From positions 310,001-374,000 of the forward strand of contig JAGOBH010000001.1 of NCBI GenBank assembly GCA_017983495.1: a DNA stretch of 64,000 bases. The letters run 5' to 3'. This document shows positions 1 to 8,902 of the stretch, piece after piece. The DNA is from Pyrinomonadaceae bacterium (GTDB lineage: Bacteria; Acidobacteriota; Blastocatellia; Pyrinomonadales; Pyrinomonadaceae). The stretch's first letter is position 1. The number at the start of each line of letters is the position of its first letter. The notes below the pieces were generated by a model that saw only the letters and a program-made list of their open reading frames with translations, made no database searches and was not told the origin of the DNA. Position numbers and translations under genes: made by a program.

Positions 1-1367
1 GCGTTTGTAGCCAGCACGATTATCGCTTGCTGGATCTGTCCGCCGTCAGCATTAACCGGCGGCAGCTCGTCAGCGATCTCCAACTTGATCGCGATCTTGT
101 CGCCTCGCTTTTGATGCGAGACCAGGTTTGCCGCCGAACGCACGACTTCGCCGATGTCGGTCGGCAGACGGTCGCCGGTTCGAATGCGGCTGAAATCTAA
201 AAGCCCGGTCGTGATAGATTTACATCGAAACGCCTCGCTTTTGATCAGCCCGAGATATTCGGTCAGGTCGGCCTCGGAATTGGAGCCCGAAAATGCGCCT
301 TCATCGATCCTTTGTTCCAACGCCTCCGCACAGGCCGCGATGGTCGCCAGAGGGTTATTGATCTCGTGGACAACGCCTGCCGCAAGACGGCCGACCGCAG
401 CGAGCTTTTCTGCGCGTCCGATCGCGTGTATTGCTTCGACGCGGACGGTCACGTCCTCGCCGACCGTGATCACATGGGTTACCTCGCCGGTTTCCGCGTT
501 GCGCATTGGAACCTTGCTTACCATCCAATGCCGAGTCGAACCGTCGTCGGCAACTGTTTGCTGCTCTATGCGCTCGATCTCACCGGTTCGAAATGCCCGT
601 TCAAATTCCTGCCGCAAACGGCCTTGCGGGTATTTCGCCAATACGTTAAAGACATCCCTGCCCAGCGCGGAATCACGCGGTATTCCCTGCACACCGACCT
701 CGCGGTGCCTATTCCAGGTGACGATCTTATAATCGCGGTCAACAACGTAGAGCGAAACCGGCAGAGCATCGAGCACGGCTTCGGTAAATTTCCGATGCTC
801 CTCGCGTGCCTGATTTATCGAGTTGTTCAGAGCCGCTTCGTAATGAGCCGACAGATTTATGCTCATCGCGGCCATTTGGGTGGCGGCCTCGATGATCTTA
901 GCTTTGTGCTCATTTCCGTCTGCCGCGTTGGCAAATCCGGTGACGATCACGCCTTTGATCTCGCCGTCGATCTGTAACGGCGAAACATACTCGCACGCAT
1001 GCTGTCCCTGACCGAACATAAACTCGACCCGGTCGTTCTCGATATAGCCGATCTGCGGCGGCATGAACTGCAGCCATTTGTCGAATTTGGCACGCTCCAA
1101 AAAATCAGCGTTGACCTTTCCTTTTCTGTCGATCGCGCAGCTTACAAGCCCTATGTTCTTTAGCTCGGCAGCAAAGAGGCAAAATTCCGCATCCAATGAT
1201 TGCCGAAGAGCCTCGGCGACACGGCTCGCTACCTTTTTCGGGTGCACGGTCACGAGCAAACTGCGGCCGAGGTCTGAAATGAACTTCAGGTCTCTGGCCG
1301 GATCAGCCGTCTGCGAAACGGCAGAATTCGGGCTCGCATCCTTGTTTTGCGAATAAGGTAACAGCAT
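1..1367 (-). CDS. Sensor histidine kinase, C-terminus cut off by window edge
   Basis: I translated this from the minus strand: ATG at 1367-1365 and an open frame to the window edge (455 codons, no stop). Residues about 25-175 look like a GAF-type sensor domain. A PAS domain starts near residue 199 (motif DALPVSLYVVDRDYKIVTWN). A HisKA dimerisation domain follows, with the H-box LAAGVVHEINNPL near residue 332, whose His is the expected phosphoacceptor. The frame leaves the window just inside the HATPase N-box (IQQAIIVLATNA). No signal peptide or membrane segment is visible, so it is probably a soluble kinase. Its response regulator is not in the window. The family assignment is firm; the signal is unknown. 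Confidence 0.9.
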   Translation of the reverse strand, partial: MLLPYSQNKDASPNSAVSQTADPARDLKFISDLGRSLLVTVHPKKVASRVAEALRQSLDAEFCLFAAELKNIGLVSCAIDRKGKVNADFLERAKFDKWLQFMPPQIGYIENDRVEFMFGQGQHACEYVSPLQIDGEIKGVIVTGFANAADGNEHKAKIIEAATQMAAMSINLSAHYEAALNNSINQAREEHRKFTEAVLDALPVSLYVVDRDYKIVTWNRHREVGVQGIPRDSALGRDVFNVLAKYPQGRLRQEFERAFRTGEIERIEQQTVADDGSTRHWMVSKVPMRNAETGEVTHVITVGEDVTVRVEAIHAIGRAEKLAAVGRLAAGVVHEINNPLATIAACAEALEQRIDEGAFSGSNSEADLTEYLGLIKSEAFRCKSITTGLLDFSRIRTGDRLPTDIGEVVRSAANLVSHQKRGDKIAIKLEIADELPPVNADGGQIQQAIIVLATN

Positions 1368-1512
1368 GTTGGGTGGTCTGTGCCCGTAGATTGCGTAGGG
1401 GCAAAGACACAGGCGAGGGGAAACGTTGAATTGAGAGGTAAAGAAACTCTCTTTCTGATTAAAAACGATTTTAAACATTTTGTCAATAGTTTTAACAGTT
1501 TAGGAATATTAT

Positions 1513-1540
1513 TGACACCCGAATTTATTCGGGCAAGAAT
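1513..1540 (+). promoter_or_regulatory. Candidate promoter containing a 6-4-6 palindrome
   Basis: A consensus -35 TTGACA (1513-1518) precedes the SurA-N-like gene, with a weak -10 AAGAAT (1535-1540) at 16 bp. The spacer carries the perfect inverted repeat CCCGAA-TTTA-TTCGGG (1518-1533). A repressor-type operator at this place is plausible. It is inferred from position and symmetry only. Confidence 0.4.
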
Positions 1541-1554
1541 GGTTATGTAACGCT

Positions 1555-2256
1555 ATGTTCGACTCCAAAAAGGTATTGCTCCGGCCCGGGATGCGGACAC
1601 TTGCATTGACTGCGGTAATGGTCGTGCTTGCTGCATTCACGCATGCTCAAGAGGTCGTCGATAAGACCGTCGCATCGATCAGTGACGGTACGCGGACCGA
1701 GTTGGTCACTTACTCCGAACTGATGTGGCAGCTCGCGTTGCAGCCTAACGTGCCGATCGATCCGCCCCGTGCTGATGACCTTAACGCGGCACTGCGACGG
1801 TTGATAGACCAGCGTCTGTTCTCGCTCGAGGCCGACCGTCTGCCTCGTCCGGCTCCGACTGACGCCGAGATCAAACGAGAGATCGATAAGATAGTCAGGT
1901 ATTTTCCGTCGCCGGCGGTATTTGAATCGCGGCTGAAAGGGGTCGGATTTGATTCGGTCAAGGACGAGAATTTCGAACGGCTGATCGCCCAGCGGCTGTC
2001 GATCGAGAATTATATTGAGTTCCGATTTCGCTCTTTTATTGTGGTCACGCCTGAGGATGCGGCCGTTTATTTCCGCGAGGTTTACGCCCCCGACTTTAGA
2101 AAACGGTATCCCGGCCTGCTGATGCCGACGCTTGACGAAAAACGAGCTGAGATGAGCAGTATCTTGACCGAAGAGCGAATCGCCCTCAGGCTCGAGAGTT
2201 TTCTCGACGATGTAAAGCGTAGGGCCGATATCGAGATACTTTCGGAACCGTTTTAA
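1555..2256 (+). CDS. Secreted SurA N-domain-like protein without PPIase domain
   Basis: A 233-residue protein with an N-terminal signal peptide (hydrophobic stretch about residues 13-32, cleavage likely after THAQ). The rest is helical and resembles the N-terminal chaperone part of SurA/PpiD-type peptidyl-prolyl isomerases: a helix pair around ALRRLIDQRLFSLEAD, then PTDAEIKREID, as in the family's conserved helices. No rotamase (parvulin) domain follows, so a holdase-like periplasmic role is more likely than isomerase activity. It lies 34 bp before a large secreted protein gene on the same strand, so the two may be co-transcribed. The family link is by resemblance; the function is inferred. 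Confidence 0.6.
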   Translation: MFDSKKVLLRPGMRTLALTAVMVVLAAFTHAQEVVDKTVASISDGTRTELVTYSELMWQLALQPNVPIDPPRADDLNAALRRLIDQRLFSLEADRLPRPAPTDAEIKREIDKIVRYFPSPAVFESRLKGVGFDSVKDENFERLIAQRLSIENYIEFRFRSFIVVTPEDAAVYFREVYAPDFRKRYPGLLMPTLDEKRAEMSSILTEERIALRLESFLDDVKRRADIEILSEPF

Positions 2257-2290
2257 TTTACCGTCTTCGCCAAATTTATTCATTTTTTTT

Positions 2291-5155
2291 ATGCTCAACC
2301 GTGCTGTATTGATCTTTGCTGTGATCGGCGTGCTGGCGTTATCGATCAAATGGAGCACTGCTGAGCAAAGATCGGTCGGCCGTGAGCCGTTCGCGATTCC
2401 GGAGACGCGAACCGCTGCGGCCTTTGCCGTCTCGCCCGCCGCACGCGACATCGCTGCAAAGATCCATCTAAACAAACCCATAAAAGGTGCACCACTCAAA
2501 CTCAGGGACGACCACACACCCGCGCCGTCGAACAGCGTAATTAGCACCGGCAGTGCCGACGGTTCGCCGGCACGGACGTCGCTGGTGCCGATGCCCGCAA
2601 CGTCGCTGTCGTTTGACGGCCTGTCGAATTACGACAATATCGCCGCTTACAATCTGGTTATCCTGCCGCCCGATATGTCGGGTGATGTCGGCCCCGATCA
2701 TTACGTGCAGACGGTCAACGCACTCGTCCGCGTTTACGACAAAAATGGCTCTCCGCTGATCGCTCCGTTCAAGTTCAGCGACCTTTTCGCGCCGATCGGA
2801 GGGCCATGTTCGACGCGAAATGACGGCCTGCCGGTCGTTTTGTATGACACGCTCGCCGACCGCTGGCTGATCAGCCAGTATTGCTACAACGTGCCGCCGT
2901 TTCGGCAGATGGTAGCGGTCTCGAAGACCGGCGACCCGACCGGCGAGTACTACGTCTACGAATTTGCGATGCCGAATGTCCGGATCAACGATTTCAGCAA
3001 ATTCGGCATCTGGCCCGACGGCTATTACATGTCTACCGAGGAGTATCTCGGTTCGGATTTCGCGGGTTCCGGGTTGTTCGCCTTCGACCGTGCCAAACTG
3101 CTCGTTGGCGACCCGAATGCCAGCTATATCTACTTCAACCGGCCGTCAAATTCGCTCAATCGCCGCAGTAATTTTGTGCCCTCTGACCTCGATGGACTGC
3201 GGCCTCCGGCTGTTGGGGCACCAAACACATTCATCAGCTACGCGGCCGACGAATACGGCGACGCCGCGGACGCGATCAGGCTCTTTGATCTTCACGCCGA
3301 CTTTGCAGATCCGCTTAAATCGACGCTGACCGAGCGTCAAGAGAGCCCGCTCGCGGTTGCGGCATTCGACCCGACCAGTCCTGACGGCCGCACGGACATT
3401 GCCCAGCCGGCACCCGGCGAATTTCTTGATTCCAATAGCGATCGCGTCAATTTCCGCGTAGCGTACCGCAATTTCGGGGGCCACGAATCGCTCGTTTTCA
3501 ACCAGACCGTCCGCCTGTCGCAGACGCCGTACCGGGCCGGTGTCCGAATGTACGAACTTCGCCGCTCGGGCGGCGGAGCCTTTTCCGCGATCGAACAATC
3601 GACGATCGGCGATTCCGGGGCATCACGCTGGATCGGCAACTCGGCTCAGGACCATCAGGGCAATCTCGCGGTCAGTTACAATCTAGTCAGCGACGTAAAA
3701 CAGCCGTCGATAAAATACACCGGACGCCTTGCGACCGAGCCGGCGGGCACATTCCGCACCGAAGGTTCGCTGGTCGAGGGAACCGGAGTACAGAAAGCGT
3801 TCGGCTGGCGTTGGGGCGACTATGGCGGCATGACTGTCGACCCCGTCGACGACTGTACATTCTGGACGACCGGCGAGTATTTCACGCAGGAAAGTCAGGA
3901 TTTCAGCGACTTTACCTGGCTCACGCGAATCGGCCGTTTCAAGTTTGACGAGTGCACGCCTGCACCGCGTTCGCTGATCACCGGAACGGTCACGAACGCC
4001 GTGTCCGGACTGCCGCTGGCGGGTGCAAAACTTACCGCGAGTGCGTATTCGCGAACCACCTCGGCGAACGGTTCATACGGCAATATGGCGGTGCTGCCGG
4101 GCACTTACAGCCTGACCGCGTCAGCCAAGGGCTACCGTTCGCAGACGGTTACGGTATCGCCCGCAAATGGTCAGACTGTGACGCAGAACTTTGCACTCCA
4201 GCCCGTCGCGGAGATCGAAAATGGCGGCATTCAGCCGACCGCTGAGAGCTGCGGGACCAACGGAACGCCCGAACCCGGCGAGACGGTCACATATTCGTTC
4301 GCACTCAAAAATACCGGTTCGCTGAACACACAAGATCTAGTCATGACTCTGTTGCCAACGGGCGGTGTGACCGGCCCGAGCAGTCCGCAAAATTACGGTG
4401 CACTCACGGTCAACGGCCCGACGGTGACGCGGCCATTTACGTTTACCGTCGCGTCCGGCGTCACATGCGGAAGCCCTCTGACATTGTCGTTCCAACTCCG
4501 CGACGGTTCCGAAGACCTCGGCACGCTCGTCGTCCGTCTAACTGCCGGCGTACCGAAGATCGCCTTTCGAGGCGACTTTGACCGGCTCACGGGCCCGGGC
4601 TTGCCGCAGCGTTGGATGACGTCGGCCTCGGGTGCACAGACCAGCTGGCGGGCGTCGCGTGCACGTTCGGTGTCAGGGCCAAAATCGCTCTTTTCGCCGG
4701 ACCCAAATCAGATCGGACTGAACGAACTGATATCGCCCGTTTTTCGGGTCGGAACGACCAACGCCGAGCTGACATTTCAGAACTGGTACGAGCTTGAGAC
4801 CACGTTTTTACGAAACCGTCTTTTCGACGGATCGGTGCTCGAGATCAGGATCGGCAGCGGCGACTGGCAGGACATCGTGGCGGCCGGCGGACAGTTTATC
4901 TCGGGCGGTTATGATGGTGCGATCGATGGCTGCTGTCAGAATCCGCTTGCCGGACGACAGGGCTGGTCGGGCCGCAGCGGCATCAATCCCGTCTCCGAAT
5001 TCATCACCACACGTGTCAAGCTACCGGCGACAGCCGCCGGCCAGCTTGTCCAACTCCGCTGGCGTGTCGGCACCGACATCGGCACGTTTCGCGAAGGCCA
5101 GTACATCGACGATCTCCAGGTCACCGACGGCTTCGTCTGTGGATGCTCTAACTGA
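2291..5155 (+). CDS. Large secreted protein with carboxypeptidase-regulatory-like domain
   Basis: A 954-residue protein with a signal peptide/membrane anchor (residues 1-24). Residues about 110-555 form a long domain with no catalytic motif I recognise. Residues about 560-640 (from LITGTVTNAVSGLPLAGAKL) are a typical carboxypeptidase-regulatory-like beta-sandwich. A CARDB/NEW3-like segment follows (PEPGETVTYSFALKNTGS) and a C-terminal beta-rich domain of MAM/jelly-roll type (about 765-954) that starts with FRGDFDRLTGPGLPQRW. It ends with a CGCSN tail. This layout is common in secreted or outer-surface proteins of Acidobacteriota; adhesion or polymer binding is possible but unproven. Confidence 0.7.
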   Translation: MLNRAVLIFAVIGVLALSIKWSTAEQRSVGREPFAIPETRTAAAFAVSPAARDIAAKIHLNKPIKGAPLKLRDDHTPAPSNSVISTGSADGSPARTSLVPMPATSLSFDGLSNYDNIAAYNLVILPPDMSGDVGPDHYVQTVNALVRVYDKNGSPLIAPFKFSDLFAPIGGPCSTRNDGLPVVLYDTLADRWLISQYCYNVPPFRQMVAVSKTGDPTGEYYVYEFAMPNVRINDFSKFGIWPDGYYMSTEEYLGSDFAGSGLFAFDRAKLLVGDPNASYIYFNRPSNSLNRRSNFVPSDLDGLRPPAVGAPNTFISYAADEYGDAADAIRLFDLHADFADPLKSTLTERQESPLAVAAFDPTSPDGRTDIAQPAPGEFLDSNSDRVNFRVAYRNFGGHESLVFNQTVRLSQTPYRAGVRMYELRRSGGGAFSAIEQSTIGDSGASRWIGNSAQDHQGNLAVSYNLVSDVKQPSIKYTGRLATEPAGTFRTEGSLVEGTGVQKAFGWRWGDYGGMTVDPVDDCTFWTTGEYFTQESQDFSDFTWLTRIGRFKFDECTPAPRSLITGTVTNAVSGLPLAGAKLTASAYSRTTSANGSYGNMAVLPGTYSLTASAKGYRSQTVTVSPANGQTVTQNFALQPVAEIENGGIQPTAESCGTNGTPEPGETVTYSFALKNTGSLNTQDLVMTLLPTGGVTGPSSPQNYGALTVNGPTVTRPFTFTVASGVTCGSPLTLSFQLRDGSEDLGTLVVRLTAGVPKIAFRGDFDRLTGPGLPQRWMTSASGAQTSWRASRARSVSGPKSLFSPDPNQIGLNELISPVFRVGTTNAELTFQNWYELETTFLRNRLFDGSVLEIRIGSGDWQDIVAAGGQFISGGYDGAIDGCCQNPLAGRQGWSGRSGINPVSEFITTRVKLPATAAGQLVQLRWRVGTDIGTFREGQYIDDLQVTDGFVCGCSN

Positions 5156-5269
5156 CGGAACCTCGTCTGGTCACGCCCGAAAGTAAGGTAAGTCATTCAT
5201 CATTCTTCCCTGTCCCTACTCTGCGGTCTTTGCGTTTGAGAACAAGTCCACGCCGGCAGTTTTGAGTTC

Positions 5270-5493
5270 CAACTTTAGTTGGCTCTTCCGTGACATCTAA
5301 CAGTTGCAGAGTGCCACTATATCCCCTTTTTTTTCGCGAACTTGTTGAATAAAACGGTATGAAATATTCCTACTTAGTGGGAAATAGTAGGAATCCTTAA
5401 TAAGAGCGAAAACGCTAACTGTTGTCATAATTGTGGTTAGAGCAATCAGGCCCGCTGTCCCGCTTGTCCCAGCAAGTTCCCACATGTCACGAG
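5270..5493. repeat. Composite non-coding repeat, left part
   Basis: This is part of a 1-kb gene-free tract. It carries in order TTTAGTTGGCTCTT, a cluster of TTCCTACT/AGTGGGAA/AGTAGGAA boxes (5361-5400, with an 8-bp inverted repeat 5366-5373/5387-5394), an ACGCTAACTGTTG block, and the first copy of a 32-bp core. The same blocks in the same order recur at 62.08-62.30 kb. No open frame here has protein-like features. Confidence 0.75.
5456..5487 (+). repeat. 32-bp core repeat, copy 1
   Basis: It starts TGTCCCGCTTGTCCC and ends AAGTTCCCACATGT. Copy 2 at 5560-5591, copy 3 at 5851-5882 and copy 4 at 62270-62301 differ by only one to three bases. Confidence 0.85.
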
Positions 5494-5559
5494 TGGACCA
5501 CCGCCATCCAAGTGCCTTTTCATTCATCATTCATTATTCGATATTCATCATTTGTCGGC

Positions 5560-5591
5560 TGTCCCGCTTGTCCCAACAAGTTCCCACATGT
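5560..5591 (+). repeat. 32-bp core repeat, copy 2
   Basis: Differs from copy 1 by A for G within CCCAACAAG. It is preceded by an ATTCATCAT-rich stretch, also found before copy 3, and its end forms the palindrome CCCACATGTGGG (to 5594). Like copy 4, it is followed by a run of AAGTC-containing short repeats. Confidence 0.85.
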
Positions 5592-5685
5592 GGGGAGTCG
5601 GGGAAGTCGAGAAAGTCTGGAAAGTCCAAGAAGGCATTGAATGTTGAGTAGTTCGTTCATCCCTTTTCCCTTTTTCACTACTCTG

Positions 5686-6019
5686 CGACCTCAGCGATCT
5701 CTGGGTTAAAGACCAACTCCACGCCGAGGCCGGAGAGATTTTCGCAGAGCCCGCGGAGTTTTGAGTTCCAACTTTAGTTGGCCCTTAGGTGAGATAGAAA
5801 TCGCAGACAGTTACTCAGCATTCATTGTTAGACATTCATCATTTGTCCGCCGTCCCGCTTGTCCCGGCAAGTTCCCACATGTCACGAATCCCAAATCTCA
5901 AATCCCTTTTCCGAGGTCCCAACTCGCACGGTCCACGGCGCCGTCTCATTCGATCTTGTTGTCAAAGATCTAAAACTGTAACATTTATTATATCATTCGT
6001 GTCAACTGTGACGACGTGT
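5686..6019. repeat. Composite non-coding repeat, right part
   Basis: It holds a CTCTGCGACCTC block, a second TTTAGTTGG block, core copy 3, then a tail starting TTGTCAAAGATC (5959) followed by TGTAACA-TTATT-TATCAT and TGTCAACTGTGACG. The tail recurs at 62485-62547, where it contains the inverted repeat TGTCA-ACCG-TGACA. It ends about 130 bp before tRNA-Leu. The 5156-6151 interval holds no credible gene. Confidence 0.75.
5851..5882 (+). repeat. 32-bp core repeat, copy 3
   Basis: Same core as 5456-5487, with C at the first position and CCCGGCAAG in the middle. It sits inside the second composite block. Confidence 0.85.
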
Positions 6020-6151
6020 ATCGGACGTGGGATTGAGTGTGTCGCGTGATCAACGGTTGGCGATCCAAGGTCTCCGTTTCACGACTTGGGACTGATAGGC
6101 CTGTTGGGTCTTGACGTTGGGCGTCAAGAGCCGTATTATCGTAAGTTCGCT

Positions 6152-6239
6152 GCCGGGGTGGCGAAATTGGTATACGCACTAGACTCAAAATCTAGCGGGC
6201 TTAACGCCCATGTCGGTTCGACTCCGACCCTCGGTACCA
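6152..6239 (+). tRNA. tRNA-Leu, anticodon CAA
   Basis: An 88-nt class II tRNA with encoded CCA. The acceptor stem GCCGGGG pairs with CCTCGGT (two G-U pairs). The anticodon stem CTAGA/TCTAG encloses loop CTCAAAA with anticodon CAA at 6186-6188, reading UUG. The long variable arm GCGGGCTTAACGCCCATG and the T-loop GGTTCGACTCC are typical of leucine tRNA. Confidence 0.96.
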
Positions 6240-6249
6240 CAATACAAAA

Positions 6250-6290
6250 ACGGCTCTGGTCCATATAGGTGACCAGAGCCGTCTTTTTTT
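6250..6290. terminator. Bidirectional rho-independent terminator
   Basis: A perfect 12-bp stem, ACGGCTCTGGTC with GACCAGAGCCGT, is followed by seven T on the plus strand and by TTTTT on the minus strand. It ends the tRNA transcript and also the convergent repeat-protein gene. Confidence 0.9.
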
Positions 6291-6307
6291 GCGTTGTTGC
6301 TTACCGA

Positions 6308-7645
6308 CTAGTTACGTCGATAGTTAATGCGTTCGCCGTTGTCATTGCGAACAGTTCGGATGCCGCTGCCGTTTTTCTGAACGGTCGCGGTCGCACCGTT
6401 GATGGTGAGCGTCGTGCCGTTGAGCGTACCGTAGGACATATTGCCGTCCATATTCACGGTCACCTGGCCATCACGAGTAATGGTGAGGTAGATCGTACCA
6501 CCGTTCTGCGGGTTTCGGGCATTGAACGAACCGACCGCCCAACTGATCGGGTTATTGCCGCCGGTCCAGCCGCCGTTATTTCCGGAGTTACCCCAACCAT
6601 TTCGTGAATAGTTGATGGTCTCGCCGTTATCGTTGCGTCGGGTGCGGATGCCATTGCCCGACTGTGAGACGTTCGACTGTGCACCGTTGATATTGAGCGT
6701 CCCGCGATTGTAGGTTCCGTAGGAAACCGACCCGTTGACATTTGCCGTGACCTGGCCGTTTCGAGCTATCGTCAACGTGATCTGCGAACCGTCCGGAGCT
6801 GTTCCGTAAAACGTGCCCTGTGCCCAGCTCGGAGGTGTGCTGGTCTGGCCGCTGCCGTTCCAACCGCCGCCTCCGCCGCCCCAACTGTTGCGTGAATAGT
6901 TGATCGTCTCGCCGTTGTCGTTGCGACGCGTCCGAATCCCGTTGCCCGACTGTGAGACGTTTGACTGAGCACCGTTAATATTGAGGGTGCCGCGATTATA
7001 CGTGCCGTATGACATCGACCCGTTGACGTTTGCCGTCACCTGACCGTTTCGGGCGATCGTCAGCATGATCTGCGAGCCATCAGGAGCTGTTCCGTAAAAC
7101 GTGCCCTGTGCCCAGCTCGGAGGTGTGCTGGTCTGGCCGCCGCCGTTCCAACCGCCACCGCCATTCCAGCCGCCGCCATTAATGCCGGGCAGGTCAAACG
7201 CGTCAGCGAGGGAATTTACGTCGTTTCGCATATTGTTCCACTGACGTTCAAGACTGCGGCGGAACGAAATGGTGGTCATCATAGTGTTGACCGGCTGAGC
7301 CTGACGAATAACGTTCGAAACCTCGTTTCGGTTTTCCCACCAGGAGTTTCGACGGTCAAATTCGCGGCGGAGTCGATCCAAGGCATTCTCGAAATCGCGA
7401 ACGTTGCCGTTGAAACGATCTTCGGCGCTCGTACCGTTGAGATTGCTGTTATCCATTGCCCGGTCGAAATCGCTCCGAAACGTATTGCTGCTTGATTCGA
7501 GTCTGGCAATAATGCGGCTGACATCAGCCTTTGAATATCGATTTTGGTTGCGAAGCACCTGAGCGTCGGCCGCCGACGGCAATATGATCGCCGCAATGCC
7601 AAGGAATGTACTCATTAATAGAGTTACTAAAAGTTTCTTGTTCAT
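6308..7645 (-). CDS. Secreted protein with three tandem ~78-residue beta repeats
   Basis: A 445-residue protein with a signal peptide (residues 1-28, cut after ADA). Residues 30-150 are helical and charged. Gly/Trp/Asn-rich linkers (GGGWNGGGGWNGGG) separate three C-terminal repeats of about 78 residues, each starting near SWA-G-F and ending with GIRT-RNDNGE-INY-RN. The first two repeats are nearly identical also in DNA (period 288 bp), while the third has diverged, so the duplication is recent. There is no enzyme signature. A surface or matrix role is a guess. The gene converges on the tRNA and shares its terminator. Confidence 0.75.
   Translation of the reverse strand: MNKKLLVTLLMSTFLGIAAIILPSAADAQVLRNQNRYSKADVSRIIARLESSSNTFRSDFDRAMDNSNLNGTSAEDRFNGNVRDFENALDRLRREFDRRNSWWENRNEVSNVIRQAQPVNTMMTTISFRRSLERQWNNMRNDVNSLADAFDLPGINGGGWNGGGGWNGGGQTSTPPSWAQGTFYGTAPDGSQIMLTIARNGQVTANVNGSMSYGTYNRGTLNINGAQSNVSQSGNGIRTRRNDNGETINYSRNSWGGGGGGWNGSGQTSTPPSWAQGTFYGTAPDGSQITLTIARNGQVTANVNGSVSYGTYNRGTLNINGAQSNVSQSGNGIRTRRNDNGETINYSRNGWGNSGNNGGWTGGNNPISWAVGSFNARNPQNGGTIYLTITRDGQVTVNMDGNMSYGTLNGTTLTINGATATVQKNGSGIRTVRNDNGERINYRRN
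6607..7150 (-). repeat. 288-bp tandem duplication inside the repeat-protein gene
   Basis: Matching landmarks such as GAGCTGTTCCGTAAAACG recur at 6796 and 7084, a shift of 288 bp or 96 codons. Most differences between the units are single third-position changes. Confidence 0.8.
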
Positions 7646-7855
7646 AGTGGTAGTCCTCTCTCGTAATTAACGTCAACGGCCGTGGCCACGATCGACATGT
7701 GTCAAGGGTGAGCGCCCGTGCACTAAGTTTATTGATACAATGGTCAAGTAAATAGCCTAAAAAAGCAGGTTGAAGGCAATCGTTTTGACACAATTATATG
7801 CCTTCTGTTTGATTGTTACAATCGAATGTTGAGTTCGCCGGAAATTGCACCATTG

Positions 7856-8887
7856 ATGAGATTAGCCGAACTAGATTTTGACCTACCGGAGCGCCTGATC
7901 GCCCAGGAACCGCAAACCCAACGCGAGGGCTCGCGAATGCTGGTCGTCGACCGCAAAGCAGGCGAGGTCTCTGACCACCGATTTGTCGAATTTCCCGATT
8001 TCCTGCGAGATGGCGATCTGTTGGTCGTCAACAATACCAAGGTCTTTCCGGCAAGGCTCTTCGGCCACAGTGAAACAGGTGCGCGGATCGAGATATTTTT
8101 GGTTCGTGAGGTCGGAGAAGTCCGCTGGGAAGCTCTGGCCCGCCCCGCACGCCGTCTGAAGGTAGGCAAACGTGTGCTGTTTGGCGAGAACCTGTCGGCC
8201 ACCGTTATCGAAAAGCTCGACGACGGTAAGATCGTGATCGCATTCGAATCTGTCGGCCCGCTCGACGCCGTGATCGACGAACTTGGGCGGACACCTCTGC
8301 CGCCTTATATCAAACGCGAACAGGATGCCATCGACCGTGACCGCGAACGTTACCAGACGGTCTATGCAAAAAATCGCGGCGCGATAGCCGCTCCGACCGC
8401 CGGGCTGCACTTTACTCCTGAGGTGTTTGCCGAGATCGCGGCACGCGGCGTTGAACGGGCCGAGATCACACTCCATGTCGGCTACGGCACGTTCGAACCT
8501 GTCAGGGTCGACGATCTGGCCGAACATCGTGTGATGCCCGAACGTTACGAAATAGACGCCGAAACGGCGGAGAAGCTAAACCGTGCCAAGGCTGATGGCC
8601 GCCGGATAGTTGCCGTCGGTACGACCACGACGCGTGCACTCGAATCGAACTTTGGCCGACTCGGGCGTTTCGAGGCGGTCAGTTCGCTGGCAGATCTGAC
8701 GATCACGCCGGGCTACACGTTTGGCGCGGTCGACGCACTGCTGACAAATTTTCATCTGCCGCAGAGTTCGCTGCTCTTGCTTACTTCCGTCTTTGGCGGA
8801 CACGAACTTATAATGAATGCTTATCGTCATGCAGTCGCCGGCGAATATAGGTTTTATAGTTATGGCGACTGTATGCTGATCGTATAA
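7856..8887 (+). CDS. queA: S-adenosylmethionine:tRNA ribosyltransferase-isomerase QueA
   Basis: QueA transfers and isomerises the ribosyl moiety of S-adenosylmethionine onto preQ1 at tRNA position 34, giving epoxyqueuosine. Visible family motifs: DLPERLIAQEP near the start, VVNNTKVFPARL, APTAGLHFTPEV, ITLHVGYGTFEPVR, VGTTTTRALES and FHLPQSSLLLL. I chose ATG 7856 (343 residues) because QueA proteins begin with M-R-L-x-x-x-D-x-x-L-P. An in-frame ATG at 7826 would add ten atypical residues and lies almost at a TACAAT box (7817-7822). It is first in a run with a GNAT gene and thiE. Confidence 0.95.
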   Translation: MRLAELDFDLPERLIAQEPQTQREGSRMLVVDRKAGEVSDHRFVEFPDFLRDGDLLVVNNTKVFPARLFGHSETGARIEIFLVREVGEVRWEALARPARRLKVGKRVLFGENLSATVIEKLDDGKIVIAFESVGPLDAVIDELGRTPLPPYIKREQDAIDRDRERYQTVYAKNRGAIAAPTAGLHFTPEVFAEIAARGVERAEITLHVGYGTFEPVRVDDLAEHRVMPERYEIDAETAEKLNRAKADGRRIVAVGTTTTRALESNFGRLGRFEAVSSLADLTITPGYTFGAVDALLTNFHLPQSSLLLLTSVFGGHELIMNAYRHAVAGEYRFYSYGDCMLIV

Positions 8888-8902
8888 GCGAAACAGACCC
8901 CG

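Noticed and set aside
1543..2547. 334-codon minus-strand open frame
   Set aside because: Antisense to the SurA-N-like gene and the start of the next gene; its translation has no family features, while the plus-strand frames have signal peptides and domain motifs.
5456..5882. Possible CRISPR array (three 32-bp repeats)
   Set aside because: Spacing is irregular (104 and 291 bp start to start), a fourth copy is 56 kb away, spacers are themselves repetitive and no cas gene is present.
5431..6049. Several 60-75-codon frames
   Set aside because: They lie on the repeated non-coding blocks, differ in frame between repeat copies and have no ribosome sites.
7700..7856. TPP or preQ1 riboswitch before queA-thiE
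   Set aside because: No THI-box or preQ1 aptamer pattern could be seen in the leader.
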